NCBI GenBank assembly: GCA_024305405.1
Contig: JAKNDB010000098.1
Location: forward strand, 2,011,501 to 2,075,500
From: Dirofilaria immitis
Lineage: Eukaryota > Nematoda > Chromadorea > Rhabditida > Onchocercidae
DNA length: 64,000 bases
Direction: 5' to 3'
Shown here: positions 11,434-26,186 of the stretch, piece after piece
How the letters are laid out: every line of letters begins with the position of its first letter
How positions within the stretch are numbered: position 1 is the stretch's first letter
Notes under the pieces: generated by a model
What the model was told of the DNA's origin: nothing
Databases searched by the model: none
Seen by the model: the letters and a program-made list of their open reading frames with translations, nothing else
Translations under genes and position numbers: made by a program

Positions 11434-14400
11434 TTTATTTAATTTAAAACAAAATTTGGCAAAATAATAAATTTAATTAAAAAAATAATAAATTTAATTT
11501 TGATATCGATAATAATTATGAAAGGAATGAACAATCAATCAATCAATCGATTAATCAATAATTTATTTTGTTTACATTTTAATATGACAAATTATACTTG
11601 GGGAAAATATTAATATTAACAATAATAATAATAATAATAATAATTTTATTTAATTTAAAACAAAATTTGGCAAAATAATAAATTTAATTAAAAAGAACGA
11701 AAAATAAACTTTTAGAAAAAGACAAGAAATTAAAAAAATTCTAATATATCTGATAAATTTCATTATAGCGTATTGAAAAAAAGAAAAAAAAGCAAAAAAA
11801 GTTCGTATATTTCATAATCAAATATTTATATTAAGTATTTCATTATAATTTTATTATAATTAATTATTTACAATTAACATTTTTTAAGAAAGATTGGTTA
11901 AAACTTTATCAAATTTGTATATTTAATATTAATTAGCATATATTTTAATGCATTAATTATTAGTTAACAAATGCATTAATCTGTTTAGTATTAATTAATT
12001 GATTAATATGTATTTGTTAAATAGGCAATTAAAAGTGATCGCTTGCCAATACGCAAAACAAACGCACGTGTAACGTATTTATGTTGGCATCCTGTAATTG
12101 ATATTATTGCAACAAATTGGGATTCCGGTGATGTTATATTCCGTTTTGTTCAAAATGATAAAGGTATGAAAGAAAAAACATTATATTATTAATATTATCA
12201 CTGATAACATTGTATTATTAATGCTATAACCACTGATAACATTATATTATTAATACTATCAGTTATATCATTCCCATAGATAAAAAATAAATATTTTATC
12301 ATTATCAGCGATTATTACATCATATTACATAATGCTTAATAAAAATCAAAATTTATAGTTATTTGAATTATCTAAAACACAAAATTATGTAATATCTAAG
12401 TGCTTTTTATGCAATATATGTTATTAAGCAAATATTATAATTAATCATTGTTATCAGTATTCAACTGATTGTTATCATAAATTTTATTTTAGATTTTTCA
12501 CTTCCAAATGAAAATATATCAAATGATAATGAAATTAAATGTATGTTATGGAGTATGAATGAGCTAAAAATATGCATTATTAAAAAGGTATAAAATAATT
12601 TAATGAAAAAAAAAAGTTGATAATTATTATTTAATAAAAATAATTTATTTTTTATTAAATTCAAATATCTATTTTGTACCAAAAAACAAATGACGAAGAA
12701 AAAGAAAATTATTTAAAATTATTGAAGACATAACATACTCAATCATTGTTATCATTATTACTGATCTATTATCACAATTCTAACAATCATTATCATTGGT
12801 TTATTATCATGATTCTAATTTAGATTTTTAATTGCTATAAAATTAATTTTAAATTAAAAAATGAAATTTGATTTATTATAATTTTCAAAATTAGAATGGC
12901 ACTATAACACTCTGGAAAATTGTTAATGATAATAAAAGGAAATGATAAAAATTGTTGTTAATGGTATGATTAATGAAGAAGCAAATTGTATTTGTCGATG
13001 GATGTTAGAAAGGTTTTCTCTTTTTTTTTTTTTTGTCCTTAAAATTTTTATTAAAAATATTTGGCTAATGATATCTATTTCTACTAGTAATACCTGTTCC
13101 GATAGTTAATACTATTTTTAATAGTAATAGCTTTTGTATAGGTTATACAAATATAATAGCTGATATATGATAAACTGTAGTAATCTGTTATCAAAAAAAT
13201 AATGATAAACAAATAGCTTCTTCCGGTGTGAGAACTTTGCCAAGGACTTGACTAGACGTTAGTGCTTCGACTATTTTTTTGCAGTCTCGGATACTACAAT
13301 CTGCAAACAATAACATGAACTTTTTTCTACAAGATTTTAAAAAATAGTAAACTTCTGAATTATTGAATTTGTAAACTTAGCGGTTAAAGATTGACATTAA
13401 ATAATATCAACAGGGATTTACGCTTTGTTTTAAATAAATGCCTTAGTATTTCAAACATTAGCAAAAATTATGATAGGGAAATACCACAAAGCTTGTTGGA
13501 ATCGCTGCTGATCTTAAGCAAAAAAATGCCTTGTCATCTACCAGTGAGATATTGAATTAAGTTGTTTATTTTATAGTGATATTTATTACGGTTAACGATA
13601 ACAATAATTGTTTTTAATATTTATCCAATTGTATAATAATAAGCAAAAATATAAACTTGTCTAAACAATAGCAATAATAGCGAAACAAAAAAAAAAAAAA
13701 GAATTTCTATCCATTTTTTCTTCTTCAGGAAATCATTTGAGCATAAAAATGTGAATCAGGTAAATGTTGAACCTAATGATAAATTGAAGACAATGTCTAC
13801 GTCTCATCAACCTGTGCAATCATCATCAACATCAACAACAACAATCGATGTACTTTATACTTTAAATTTAAAAATTTATATTAGAAAAATTTTGGGGAAA
13901 AAATTTTCATAGAACTTGTTCTAATATTATCGTCAAAAATTGCAATCAAAATTTTTGTTCAAATCATTTTTTAATTTTCCATTAAAAGAGAAAATTGAAA
14001 TATTTGAATTTATTCAAAATTGAAAGCAACGAGAAAATATGAAAAAGAAATTTGCATTATACAATTTTTGCGCTATTTAAAAATATGAATTTAGGAAAGG
14101 ATAAAATTAATCGAATATTTTATTATTGGTGGTATAAATGGTGGCATTTATACATTTCATCATAATGGTGAAATTCGAGAAATTTATCGGGTAAAAATGA
14201 TGTAATTTAAAAGTAAAAATTGAACATTTAAATTTTACCAAAATTCGAATTTTTTATTTTTTTATTTTTTTGTTTAAACTATCAATTGTTAAAAGAAAGG
14301 GAAAATCTATGAAATGATAGGATTATTTATTTCATTTGCTTCAATTAAAATGTAATAAATTAATATTTAGTTGGATGGTGCAATCGTACAACTATTTTAT

Positions 14401-17400
14401 ATTGAAACAAAAATTTGTTGTTAGCCTTAAGCCAAGAATTGTTTCTTCATCAACTCATCTTGATCGATGATGATAATAAGGCTCAAGAAAAATTCGTGTA
14501 CGTACCTTGTATTTTTTTAATTTTAACTCAAAAATTATTCATAAATTTAGGAGGAAATTTAAATTGAAATTACCTTGAAATTTTGAAATTATAATTATAA
14601 ATACAAGTATAAGCAATATTTTGAAATCATACTTTAGATTAAATTAAATGGAAAATGGCCAAATTTTCAAATAATAATGATGGGAGTTGATATGCTTGCT
14701 ACATGTAATGGTGAAAATGAAATAAGGTACGGTATTGCTTATTGTATTAAATAATTACTGTAATCCATTTTGGATAAGCACTAATATCGAATTCGCTTAA
14801 ATTAAATTATTTCACATCCGTTTATCTATCATTCGCTTTTGTTAATTAATTTTATATTTTGTTAAGCAAAAAGTTTTTTGTAAGTTTTTCTAAAATTAAA
14901 AATTCCTCACCAATTTCAGAATTTGGGATTTAAAAAATGATGAAAATGGGGCTGTATCATTACGATCAACGAAAGGTTTTAGTGCAACAGATACTATCAC
15001 TTGTTTATCATATTCGAATGTTAAAGGTTAACTATTCCTATCATTTGTAATTTTCTTCTTTACTATGATTCATTGTTATCATAAAGAGTGTTATCATTTA
15101 TTTATCGGTGTTGTTTTTGCAATATGAATTTGTTGATTCATTTAATACGAAATCTATTTTAAATTTATATTTTTGATAATTTCTAACCTATGATTTTAGA
15201 TTGTTTATCAGGTGGAACTGCAAATGGTAAAATTGCAAATTGGCGACATTTTCCTACAGCTGATGGAAATATTGATAAACAATGGATTTTACAAGAAGCT
15301 GTTAATATTGGTTCAAAAGTAACTATCATTTAATACTTATAAATATTTTTCTTTATTTTTTAAAATTTTGAAATAAATTTAAATTTCATAGATTAAAATG
15401 ATCAAATGGTCAACAGTTTCTAGTATTCTTGCTGTTTCAACCGGAATTGCTATAACATTACTTAAAGAACAAGCAATATTTTCACATATGAATGGAAATG
15501 TTAGTTTTTAAATATATTTATTTATTTTATAGAATTTAATTTAATAAACCAAATTTACATTTTATATAAGAAATTAATAATCAAAATTAAAATTTCCATC
15601 ATAATTAGGCAATACGATAATACATTTATACAAATGCTATTTCATAATTAACTTATTTCAAACTTATTTTTTATAATTATTAATCTAATAATCTTTCATA
15701 ATCTATTAACCTAATAATCTAATCTTTGGAATAATTTTAATTTATGATATTCATCTATCATAAATTATGTTGATGCATAGTGAAACAAATTATCAAAAAA
15801 ATAAAATAGCGAATAATTTAAAATTATGCAATCTTTTTTTCTTTAAAATTACAAATTTGATTGCTCGTCTTTTTTTTCCAAATTTTTTTCAAAAAAAAAA
15901 AACATTTCAACTTTTTATTTTATTATGTACAGATAGCGGTATTGCAATCAGGTTCAAAAAAGTTACACTGATACGCTTAGAACCATTCGAACAATATGAT
16001 ATACAAATATCAATTCATCTAAAAGGACTTCATATGGGTGAAAAATATTTGGCAATTTGGGATGATCAACAAGTTAGTGATATTTAATTATTTCATAAAT
16101 TTTGCAAAAAAAAAAAAAAAAGATTAGAAAAATATATTCTATTGTTTAAATTTATTTTTCTAACTTTTCTAACTCTTATCTTTTCCTTAAAAAAAATTAT
16201 ATAGTGAAAGAAATTTTAAAAATTAGGAAAATTTGAATAATGCAAAATAATTGAAATAATAAAAGACCAGGATTGCATGAATTGTCAAATATAAAAAAAA
16301 AAATAAAAATATCAATTTGCCTATTTTAGTCAAATGTTCCATTATAATAGAAATGGAAATGGAAATGGAAATTGTACCTCTTTAATCTATGCAATAATTA
16401 ATTAATTCCTTTCCATTATTATAGATAATAAGTTTGCATCGTCATCATTAGTTCTATATGAATTTAAAAATATATATGTATATATATTTTAGATTCATTT
16501 ATATGAAATAATCAATGAATCAAATGAAAAATTAAAAATACAATTGGTAGCAAATTTTAATTGTTCAACAATAAGTGTTGCTGTATATCAACAAAATGTT
16601 CATTGCATTGAAGATGATAAAATTAAAATTAGAACATTTCAGGTTACTATTTTATTTTATTGAAAAAATTTTTTTAAATTTTCACACTTTTCTATAATTA
16701 CAGGAATTTAATTTCATATTTATAATACTTCTAAAATTCGCAATAATTTCATGCTAAATTATTTTTATTAAATAATAAAAATATTATCATTGCAATTATT
16801 AAATATTATCATTATTATTGAAAATGAAATGAATTTACGACGAAAAATATCTTATCGTATTTTTAAAATTTTAGGGTACTGTAAAACAAGTAATATCGAT
16901 TCCAGAAATGGAAGGTAATCCAATAATGATTGATATTAATGATTGTTGGATGTGTGTTGTTAGTAATAATGGATTTATACGTATTTATGATCTATCTGGA
17001 AGGTATTAAAATTTTTGCCTGAAAATTAATTTAATCTTTTGATTTCATCATTTTTTTTTACTTTTGTTATAAATTTAATATTAATTAAAATTCTTATGGT
17101 AAATTATATTTTTATTTAATTAAATAAAATTTAATTTTAAAAAGAATTTATTTAGAGAAGCTACGTCAACAGTATCATTCGAAATATATTTCGAAAATGG
17201 TTCCAAATTTCAAATATTTTTTACATGTTAAACTTAACAAACTTGGAAATCGTGTCAGCTTTACGTATTACATCGATGATAATAAAAATGTGATGCTACA
17301 ATTAATTATTATGAAATTATTTTAAATTATTCATTCTATTATTATTTAAAAAAATGAAATTTGAGTATTAAATTTAAAATTTGAATGATAAATGTAGGAA

Positions 17401-20400
17401 TTAAAATAAAATAGAATTTAAAAATAAGGAATTGAAATCTTGTGTTAAAAATTTCTCCTTTCTAAATTAATAATTATAAATATTTTTTGATAAACTAATA
17501 ATTATTAAACGGAGAGAGAGGGAGAGAGAGAGAGAGAGATTTCTTAATGATATAGCAATGCGAATTACAAGCTAATTTTGTTTTTATCAATTTGATATGA
17601 ATAAATTATAAAATTAAGTTAAAATTTGAAAAAGATTTCGAAATAAATATTTACCTTTAAGGTTCATCCAGGTATTATGGTTTGGGATGCTGATTCAGAT
17701 GTAGTTTCAAATTTTAATTTTATTACTGGTATGACTGATCAACAACAATATGAAGCTGATGCTAATACTACAAATATTGCAAATAATCGGCCAAATACTG
17801 CTGTTGTACGGTATGATATATTTCATACTAATAATTTTTAGAATTCAAAATAAAAAATTATTATCATTATTCTTTTTAAACTATGGATCTATATAATTTT
17901 ACAGTAAGATTGAGAAGGAACAAATCCGATATCGTCTTCCGGATTATTTACCTGGTTTTCATTGTTGGGATAGTAATGATTCACGTTATTTGATATGCGA
18001 AGCAAATCATCGTAAACCAAATACAGTAATGGATTTTATATATTCTAAGAAATTTTTATTTTACAAAATTTTTTAAATGACTTTTTTTTTTTTAAATTAA
18101 TAATGAAATATTATAAAGGTAAATGTATGCCGATAAATAATGATGATTATTGTTATTGATCGAAATGATTGCTTTTGCTATTACTATTTTATTTTTATTA
18201 AATCATTCAATTATATCATCATTTTCATTTTGTGATGAAATTTGAATTTATAATTTATTGCATAGAAAAAACGTAATTGTTTTATTTTTTTTTTTTCACA
18301 GGGACCAAATTATTTTTTATCAATATTTGTAACATCAGAAGATGGCTTATATATGGAAGATTTACATTTGCAATCTCGAAATTGGGAAATTTTACTCGGT
18401 TGTACAATACCATATATTTATTCTGTTCGTAAGGTTAGCTATTATTTATTTCATTTTAGCATAAATAATAATTTTATTTCTTCTTTTATAATTTTTGATG
18501 CAAATTATTTCTTTCATTTTGATCTTTTATTAAATTAAAAAAAAAAAAATTTGTCTTAAATATTTCTAAAGGATAATGATGAAGCTGATAATCGTAATAA
18601 TGAAATGAATATTGGAAGTTTGGTGTTGCGTCAAGTTCTTCGAGAATTTATTGGTCTTGAAAATTCTGATACAACAACTAAAGAAGTATATATTTACGAA
18701 CTATATATACACATATATATATATATATCTATAAATTTGTTTTTTATTTCATCATAATTTTTAATTTTATTTAAAAATTATAAAAGTAAAAAAAGGATAA
18801 AATTAGTTTTTTAATTATAAAATGGAATGAAAGATATGATAATTTTTTAAATAGAATGAATGGTTTGATAAATTTTGAAGAATTTTAAAAGATATATTTG
18901 TGTATATATATATATATGTACTACAGGCAATGATGAATTTTTCATATTATATGACAGTTAATAAAATGGATGAAGCATTTAAAGCTATCAAATTTATTAA
19001 AAGGTTTATTAAATTTATCAATTTTTTCTTTTTTTTTTTTTATTATTATCAAATATCGCGATACAATTTTATACATTTGTGCTAAATTAGTATTTTAGTG
19101 AAAATGCATGGGAACATATGGCGCATATGTGTGTCAAAACACGACGTCTTGATGTTGCATTGGTATGTCTCGGGAATATGGGACATGCACGTGGTGTACG
19201 AGCATTACGAAAATCAATGCAAAATAATGATCCATTAGAAGTTCAAGTAGCTATCTTAGCTATTCAATTAGGCTTATTGGTACAATTTTACTATAATTTA
19301 AAAGAAATACATATATTAAATTATATATTTTGTATTTTATCATTTTTATACAAAAAAAAAAATTGATTTTTAAAAAATTTTTTTTTTTTTTCAAAATAAA
19401 ATAAATTTTTAGGATGAAGCACAAGAACTTTTAACAAATTGTAAACGATATGATATGGTTAATCGTTTATTGCAAACAAGAAATCGTTGGGATGAAGTTT
19501 GTGAAACGAACTTTTCTCTGTTAATTTTCTTCAGAAAAAAACTATCATTTTGTAAATTTAATTTTTTAAATTTAAATAAAATTAATAAAATTCTCATAAT
19601 TTTAGCAAATTTTTTTCAACGATGAGGAGCTTTTAATTCACATAATTTTAAGGCTTTTAAAATTGCTGAAAAATATGATCGATTACATTTACGTAATACG
19701 TATTATAATTATGCAAATTATCTCGAATCACTAAATTCAATTGATGCTGCAATTGAAAAGTAAGTTATAAAGTTTTTAAGCTATTATAAATTATTATTTA
19801 TTTAAATTTTACGTAAAATGTAATTATATTTATTGAATAAATACACTATAATTGTTTGATAATTTATTCTCGAATTGCTTAATTTAGCGGATAATTTCGT
19901 AGAAAAATAATTCATACATATTTTAAATTATTTTTAAATTACAAAATTATAATTACATTTTATATATGTATAAAATTTAAAAGTTATAATTCAAAAAATG
20001 ACATTTTAGTTACGAGAAATCAGATACACATCGTTTTGAAGTACCACGAATGCTATTTGATCGTCCTAAAATGCTTGAAGCATATGTGAAGAAAACAAAA
20101 GATCCGTAAGTTTTACATAATTATATTTGAAAAAACAACAAAACAAAAATTAGGGATTTCAATTTTTGTTACAAATAGTCTCGAAAAAAGAGAAAATGAT
20201 TCATTATGAGAATGTTATCAGAACAATAAAAGACACTTATCATTAATCATTTATCATTATCATTTTTATTAATAATAAAAATAGATGAAATTAATATCAT
20301 TGAATACTTATAGCGGTGTACAAAAATGGTGGGCTCAATATATGGAAAGTCAAGGTGATGTAAAAGCAGCACGTTTATATTATCAGTATGCTAAAGATTA

Positions 20401-23400
20401 TTTATCAGTTATTCGTTTACTTTGTCGTAGCAATAACATCGATGAAGTAAGTAATAGTAAGAAGAAATTTATGTTTTATTAAATTTAAATTATATGTGTA
20501 AATTAGTCTTAAAATTATGATTTAAATTTTGAAATTTCATAAACAAATTTATAGTAAACATATTCTTCAAAAAAAAAACAAAAAACAAAAAAACAGTACT
20601 ATATTAAATGATGAAAAAGTAATGTTAAATGAAAAATAAAATTTTTTTTTTAAAAATAATTTCAGATAAATCTATAAAATAATTAGGAAAAAAAGCTTAC
20701 GATTAAAAGTCAAAAATTATTACAATTCATTCATTGTTTCAAATCTTCAACATTATTCTCATAAATTAGTTTTTATCAGCCAATATATTTATATGATTTT
20801 AGATGGTATTGTTTTATCATTGATTATTTGTAGGCAGTTGAAATAGCAAATAGTAGTGGTGATAAAGCAGCTTGCTATCATTTAGGACGATATTTTGAAA
20901 CACATGGTGATTCTAATATGGCAGTAACATTTTTACAAAAGCACATGCATGCAGTAATGCATTACGTCTTGCTAAGGTATTTTTTTTTCATTAACTTATA
21001 ATTTACGGTATCGTAAAATAAATTACGCATAAAATTACAAATGAAAATTAAAAAAAAAAATTATAATAATAATTGAAAAAATCGATAATAATTTGTTATG
21101 AATAATTTGTATTTGAAATATTTGTTAAATATTTTTAAATGAAATATTCATTATAAATTTAGTAATTAACTTTAATTAAATTAAGTTGAAATTAATATTA
21201 AATAATTCACGTACATACTAAATATCAATACATATATTTTATAGGAGAATAATATGACCGATAAAGTTGCTAACCTAGCTTTAATGGCTGGTGGTAATGA
21301 ATTAGTTGAAGCAGCACAATATTATGAAAATATACCTGGACATGCTGATAAAGCTGTTATGTTATATCATAAGGTAAAAAGATTAAATTGGGATTAGATA
21401 ATTAAATATCTGGAAATTTCTTTTTGAATAATTTTCTTTTCTTAAAAATTTTTAATTTCATTTAAAGAAATTTTTTTAGTACAATTTATATAATTCAATT
21501 TGTTTTTATATTATACTTTTTTTTTTTCAGGCTGGTATGATTAATCGTGCACTTGATTTAGCATTTCAGTGCCGAACAATTTAGTGCATTAGATTTAATT
21601 ACTAATGAACTGGATGAAAATTCAGATTTACAAGTACTTAAACGAGCAGCAGAATTTTTTACAATTAATCAACAATATAATAAAGCTGTTCAACTTTTAA
21701 TTTATTCAAAACAGGTATGTATATATATATATATATACAAAGATTTATTATTAATTTATAAATAAATTTTGGAAAAAACAAAAACAATCTTTAAATTTAT
21801 CAAATAATTTATCAAATTTTTGTTTTGAAATTTGGTTTTATTTCTGAAAAAAAACACTTTTAATCATTTTTCAGTATTCAGAAGCAATTAATTTATGCAA
21901 ACAAAAAAATGTCCCAATCAATGAAACATTAGCAGAAGCATTAACACCATCAAAAGGTAGTATTTGGTCTTAACTAAATTTTAAAGGATAAAATTTTTTT
22001 ATTGATTTTAGCTGAATTATTATTTTTTAAATTTTAGCCAATTAAGAAGCATTTAATTGAAATATTAATCAATTTTTTAATAATTAAATAATAATTTTTC
22101 AATAATTTTGTAATAAAAATATTTTTTGCATAAACAAAAAAGTTCTTATCGTAATAATTTGAACTATAAAAATTCGCGTTTTTAAACAATTTAATAAATT
22201 CAGATGATGTATCGGATGAAGCTGATCGAATAAAACTTCTTGAATTAATAGCTGAATGTTGCGTACAACAACGAAATTATCATTTTGCAGCAAAAAAATA
22301 TACACAAGCTGGCAATAAATTAGAAGCAAAATTTTTAATTTTTTTTAAATTCATTTCAAAAAATGATCAAATTGTATTAATCGATTTTTTCTTGAATTTA
22401 AAAATTTCGCTAGTATTAATTGCTGTTTAGTGATGATAATTTAAAGTTTTATTTTTTATTAACGACTTGAAAGTTTTATTTTGAATCCAAAATCAACGTA
22501 TGATTTTTTTAGCTCTAGAATGTTTTTTCTAGTAAGTATTGGCAAGCATTGAACTAAAATCATCTATCCTATCTAATAAGGTACTTAAGTATAATTCGAA
22601 AAATCGATCACGCAAATTTTCAGAAGGCATTGTTGAAAGAATTATTGATGAAAATGATTAAAAGACTGAGCAATTTTTTTAGCTATTATTGATTATATTG
22701 GAGTAAATATTGAATTTAAATTATTATTTGATTAATATTTTAGGCTATGCGATCATTAGTCAAATCTGGTGATACTGCGAGAATTGTATTTTTGCAACAG
22801 CAGCAAGAAATAAAGAAATTTATATTTTAGCAGCTAATTATTTGCAAACATTAAATTGGAAGGATGATTGTGATTTAATGAAACAAATTGAATTATTTTA
22901 TAATAAAGCTAATGCATATGAACATTTAGCAAGTTTTTATGAGGCTTGTGCACAGGTTTGTATTTTTATTTTTATTTACCTATCAGAATTTTTAACGAAC
23001 TGCTGTACCTTATTTGTCTAAAATAATAAACCTTTTTAAAGATTGAGATTTTACGAACATATTAGCTGCATAGTTTTCTTAATTTAGATCCAAAAAGTAA
23101 AGAAATTTTTAACTGTGCTGATCAGAAATTAGGGAAATATTGTGAAGGAAAAAAGTTACTTAACATAAACAATTTTTGTATAATATTAAAGTTAAAAAAA
23201 TTCGATCAATATATTTATTTGTTTTCGTAATTATGTCTATTTATAAATTAAAAAATGTGCTAATAGTAAAAATAATCGGTAGAGGATAATAAACGATAGT
23301 AATTGAAAAATTAACGTTGAAATGAATAACTTTATGTAAATTTATGGCGATAAATAAGAAATAACTGAGATGAAAATTGATAATCATCGTGTTTAGTTAC

Positions 23401-24217
23401 TTTCAGATTGAAATTGATGATTATCATGATTATAATAAAGCTGTTGATGCGCTTAATGAATCATTACGTTGTATAGCGAAAGCATTACAATGCAATCCTA
23501 AAAATGACGAATATTTAACATCAAAACAAGTTGAATTACATCAAGCCATCGGAAATATTACAGAATTTATTCAAATTAGAACGTAAAAATCTTATATCAT
23601 TTTTTTATAGTTTCAATAAGAAATTTATATAACATTGAATTATTTTTATTACATTTATTCGTAATGAAAATTACATAACATTTATAATTGATTTTTTTAG
23701 TGTTTATGAATTAGATTCAATCAATGCAATTCGACAGTTAGAAGCATTTGCTGATGATAAGCAAATTTGCAAAAATATTCGACTTGGTGATATTTATGCT
23801 ATAATGATTGCATATAATGTTCAAAAGGCAAACTACAGAAAAGTTTGTATTTTAAAATTTCAAAAAAATTTATTTATTGGCCTTTTTTTCATTCAGAAAT
23901 CTGAAAGAAAATGGAATAGTTTGTTTTTGAAATTTCGATATTATTCCTATTATTTTTTTCAGGCCTATGCATTAATACAAAAACTGAAAGAAAATGAGCC
24001 AAATATCGATCTGAATTGTTATATCAACAAAGAAATGCAAGATACTATTTGTAATGAGCTACAATTGCCAGATTTTACGAATGATAAGAAAAATGAATCA
24101 GAATTTGACCAAGATCAACAACGTTTTAATGATGATGAAGAAGTGGATTACAGTTATGCATTGAAGAGAAATATTCAACGTCAAAGCAAAATGTTCGATG
24201 AAAAGGATTTTGAATAA
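10097..24217 (+). CDS. IFT140: Intraflagellar transport protein 140 (IFT-A subunit)
   Basis: IFT140 (C. elegans che-11) is a core IFT-A subunit needed for retrograde transport in cilia; in nematodes that means sensory neurons. It has N-terminal WD repeats followed by a long TPR-like solenoid. About 33 exons can be traced. Diagnostic ones are 12026-12161 ([20 protein letters not shown]), 14921-15026 ([14 protein letters not shown]), 18302-18433, 19100-19278 ([20 protein letters not shown]), 20011-20106 ([15 protein letters not shown]), 20314-20446 ([12 protein letters not shown]), 21245-21372, 22203-22325 ([13 protein letters not shown]), 22744-22956, 23408-23582 ([16 protein letters not shown]) and 23963-24217 ([20 protein letters not shown]). 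All follow the human order. The start is the first Met of an exon whose [11 protein letters not shown] matches the N-terminal SWHPVHPFLAV of human IFT140. An Asn/Asp-rich insert follows the start. Five single-base frameshifts are visible, near 14409-14413, 17166-17171, 20937-20940, 21567 and 22789-22793. The intron after 22325 starts with GC. Confidence 0.95.
11262..11694. repeat. Tandem duplication with (AAT)n tract in IFT140 intron 1
   Basis: Two direct copies (about 11262-11479 and 11501-11694) start with tgatatcgataataattatg and end with the same caaaatttggcaaaataata-type segment. They differ mainly in the length of the internal AAT tract, roughly 58 bp in copy 1 (11376-11433) and about 24 bp in copy 2, plus a few substitutions. 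It lies in the 1.7 kb first intron of IFT140. Confidence 0.9.
13200..13560. other. Coding-like island inside an IFT140 intron
   Basis: Around 13205-13318 the minus strand has an open stretch of about 38 codons with strong protein-like composition (it includes [20 protein letters not shown]) and higher G+C than the surrounding intron. Next to it, 13480-13560 also looks coding-like on the plus strand. Neither part matches IFT140. I do not recognise the family. It could be a processed or transferred gene fragment. Confidence 0.3.
17512..17539. repeat. (AG)n microsatellite
   Basis: A short, nearly perfect AG dinucleotide run inside an IFT140 intron. Confidence 0.9.
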
Positions 24218-25477
24218 AATTTAAAAATTGTAAATAAGAAAAGTCCTATAAATTGAAAGTAAATTCAATAAATGATTCTCATAAATTGAACATAGTTCTG
24301 ACATTTTTATGGAAACACTTAATTCGACAAAATGTTCTTGTGATGTTTGAAAAAAGCTAAATAAATATGATGATGGACAAAGCGAAATATTGCGATCCAT
24401 TTTTTACAACTTAGGCTTTGGGCATCGGGTATGAAGAATTGAACTTTTTTGTTAATTAACATTTGCTAAAGATTTTCAAGTTATTTTATCAGTTTGTTGA
24501 GCATCATTTCTAGAAATAGTAACGGATTCGAATACAAAAATTATAATTAGGAAGCACAATACTGTACTGTAGTCCTTTCTTCTGTTATATATTTTCAATC
24601 ATTAAATGATCACCACAAAAAAAGTTGCCGATAGAATCCATTTAAAAATTCCCTTAACGCTTCAAAACAATAAGATTTTCTCTTAATTGTCGACTAGAGC
24701 ATATATTTATCAAAGTAATCATTCAGGCAATAAAAATAATACTACTCAACCTAAAATTCAAGAAATAGCATAGATGAAGAATAATAATGATAAATGACAA
24801 AAGTATTGATAACCATCCTAGTAAACATAATTCAAAGAATGGAACTTTTCCTTTTCTAGCATCATTTTAATTTCAACCAGATATTAATCATTTTACATGA
24901 ATCAATCTTCCAAGCTTGTTAAATTTTTCATTTCGTACTTTTAAGGTAACTCCCTTATTTTTGCATTAGCTCAGATCAGATCAATCAAGTAATTTTTTAA
25001 TCAAGTAATTTAATCAAGTAATTTTTGTTGCATAAACTTTTCTTAAGCATCATATATAACAACGATTTCTCTTTGATCGTGACACACTTGACACGGATGA
25101 TTTTTTTCTCCTCAGTTCTTACAGATTTTGGGTAATTAAATTTTTATTACGGTGATGCATCAACGAACGTAGTGAATTAAAATCAATTATATAATTTCAA
25201 AAATACCATTAAGACAACTTTAATGATGATAGTATAATTCAAGAAAAGAAAAAAACCAGCCTCGTCGATGGACATCTTGTATAACGGTTTGGTGATCAGG
25301 ACTCTCTTCTTTCGTGAGTGGAGGATCCTAGTACAATTGCGGCTATCATAAACACAGGCAACAATTTTAGCTTACATCGTACAATAAAATACGCACGTAC
25401 AACATATATACCTTTTAGTGTGAAATCCAGTACAAAGGGAAATATTGAATTACTAATTTTCTAATTTCCTCCACAAT
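24218..25477. other. IFT140 3' flank and start of rearranged region
   Basis: A canonical AATAAA at 24267-24272, about 50 bp after the IFT140 stop, is a good polyadenylation-signal candidate. The rest has no convincing gene. From about 25225 the sequence belongs to a dispersed repeat that recurs near 40.4 kb. Confidence 0.5.
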
Positions 25478-25485
25478 TTCAGCGG
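25225..25485 (+). repeat. Dispersed repeat, left copy
   Basis: This segment is similar in the same orientation to 40400-40737. Shared blocks include the cgtgagtggaggatcctagt/cgtgaatggaggatcctggt pair, acaggcaacaattttagctt versus agaggcaacaattttaactt, and acaaagggaaatattgaatt versus acaaagggaagcattgaatt. The right copy has an extra stretch of roughly 60-90 bp. The pair flanks the zinc-finger cluster on both sides. The element class is unknown. Confidence 0.75.
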
Positions 25486-26186
25486 CATTGCAGAATGGTA
25501 GTAAATTGGGTATAGATGTAATGAAATTCATTACAATGATGGACAAACTCAACGAAAGGGTATTAAATATAAATTATACTATTACGATGTATGTGTTTTC
25601 GTAAAGCCCGATCATGCGATAATTTTCTTTGTTCATCAAAAATTATAAGTCAATGAATATGTCAAATTCTGAAGGTATAATTCCATTTGCTAATACTTGA
25701 TTAATTCAGTTTGTTTGAATGAATAAGAAAAATGACTTTCGTTTTGAATGCTTATTTATGGCTTCTTTATTTTAATATTTTAATTATAAAAAACAAATTT
25801 CTAACAAATATTTATTTGAGATCCATCAACTAATTAGTTGCCGAGAGAATGGCTAGATCTCAATAGAACAAATTTTCGTACACAAGAAGAAATAGCAAAT
25901 TTGAGAGCTGTTTAACTTATAATATATAATATATATTATAATATATACGATACGCTTAATATTATTTAGACTTTGCTTTATTAATCCATTCATAAAATCG
26001 TGAACTGGAATATACCATGTTTACTATCATTTTATAAATTATGCGAATTGACTAAATACCTTTTTTTTACCTTCTAATTAGCGTTACAGATCTTCATAAC
26101 AATAATCAGTTGAATGTCGATGCGAATTTTGGAACTGGCTTCTCATCAGGGAAATCTATTAGTATACAAAATTTCATTTGCCAAGG
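25478..26186 (+). CDS. Unidentified two-exon coding fragment
   Basis: Two exon-like segments (about 25478-25588 and 26082-26186) join in phase through an AT|GTATGT donor and a TTAG acceptor. Together they read ALQNGSKLGIDVMKF... then NINYTITIVTDLHNNNQLN, ending FICQ before another GTAATT donor. The first is preceded by a TTTCAG acceptor. No start or stop codon is identified, so this would be internal exons of a larger or broken gene. I do not recognise the family. The composition is more protein-like than the flanks, but the call is tentative. Confidence 0.3.
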
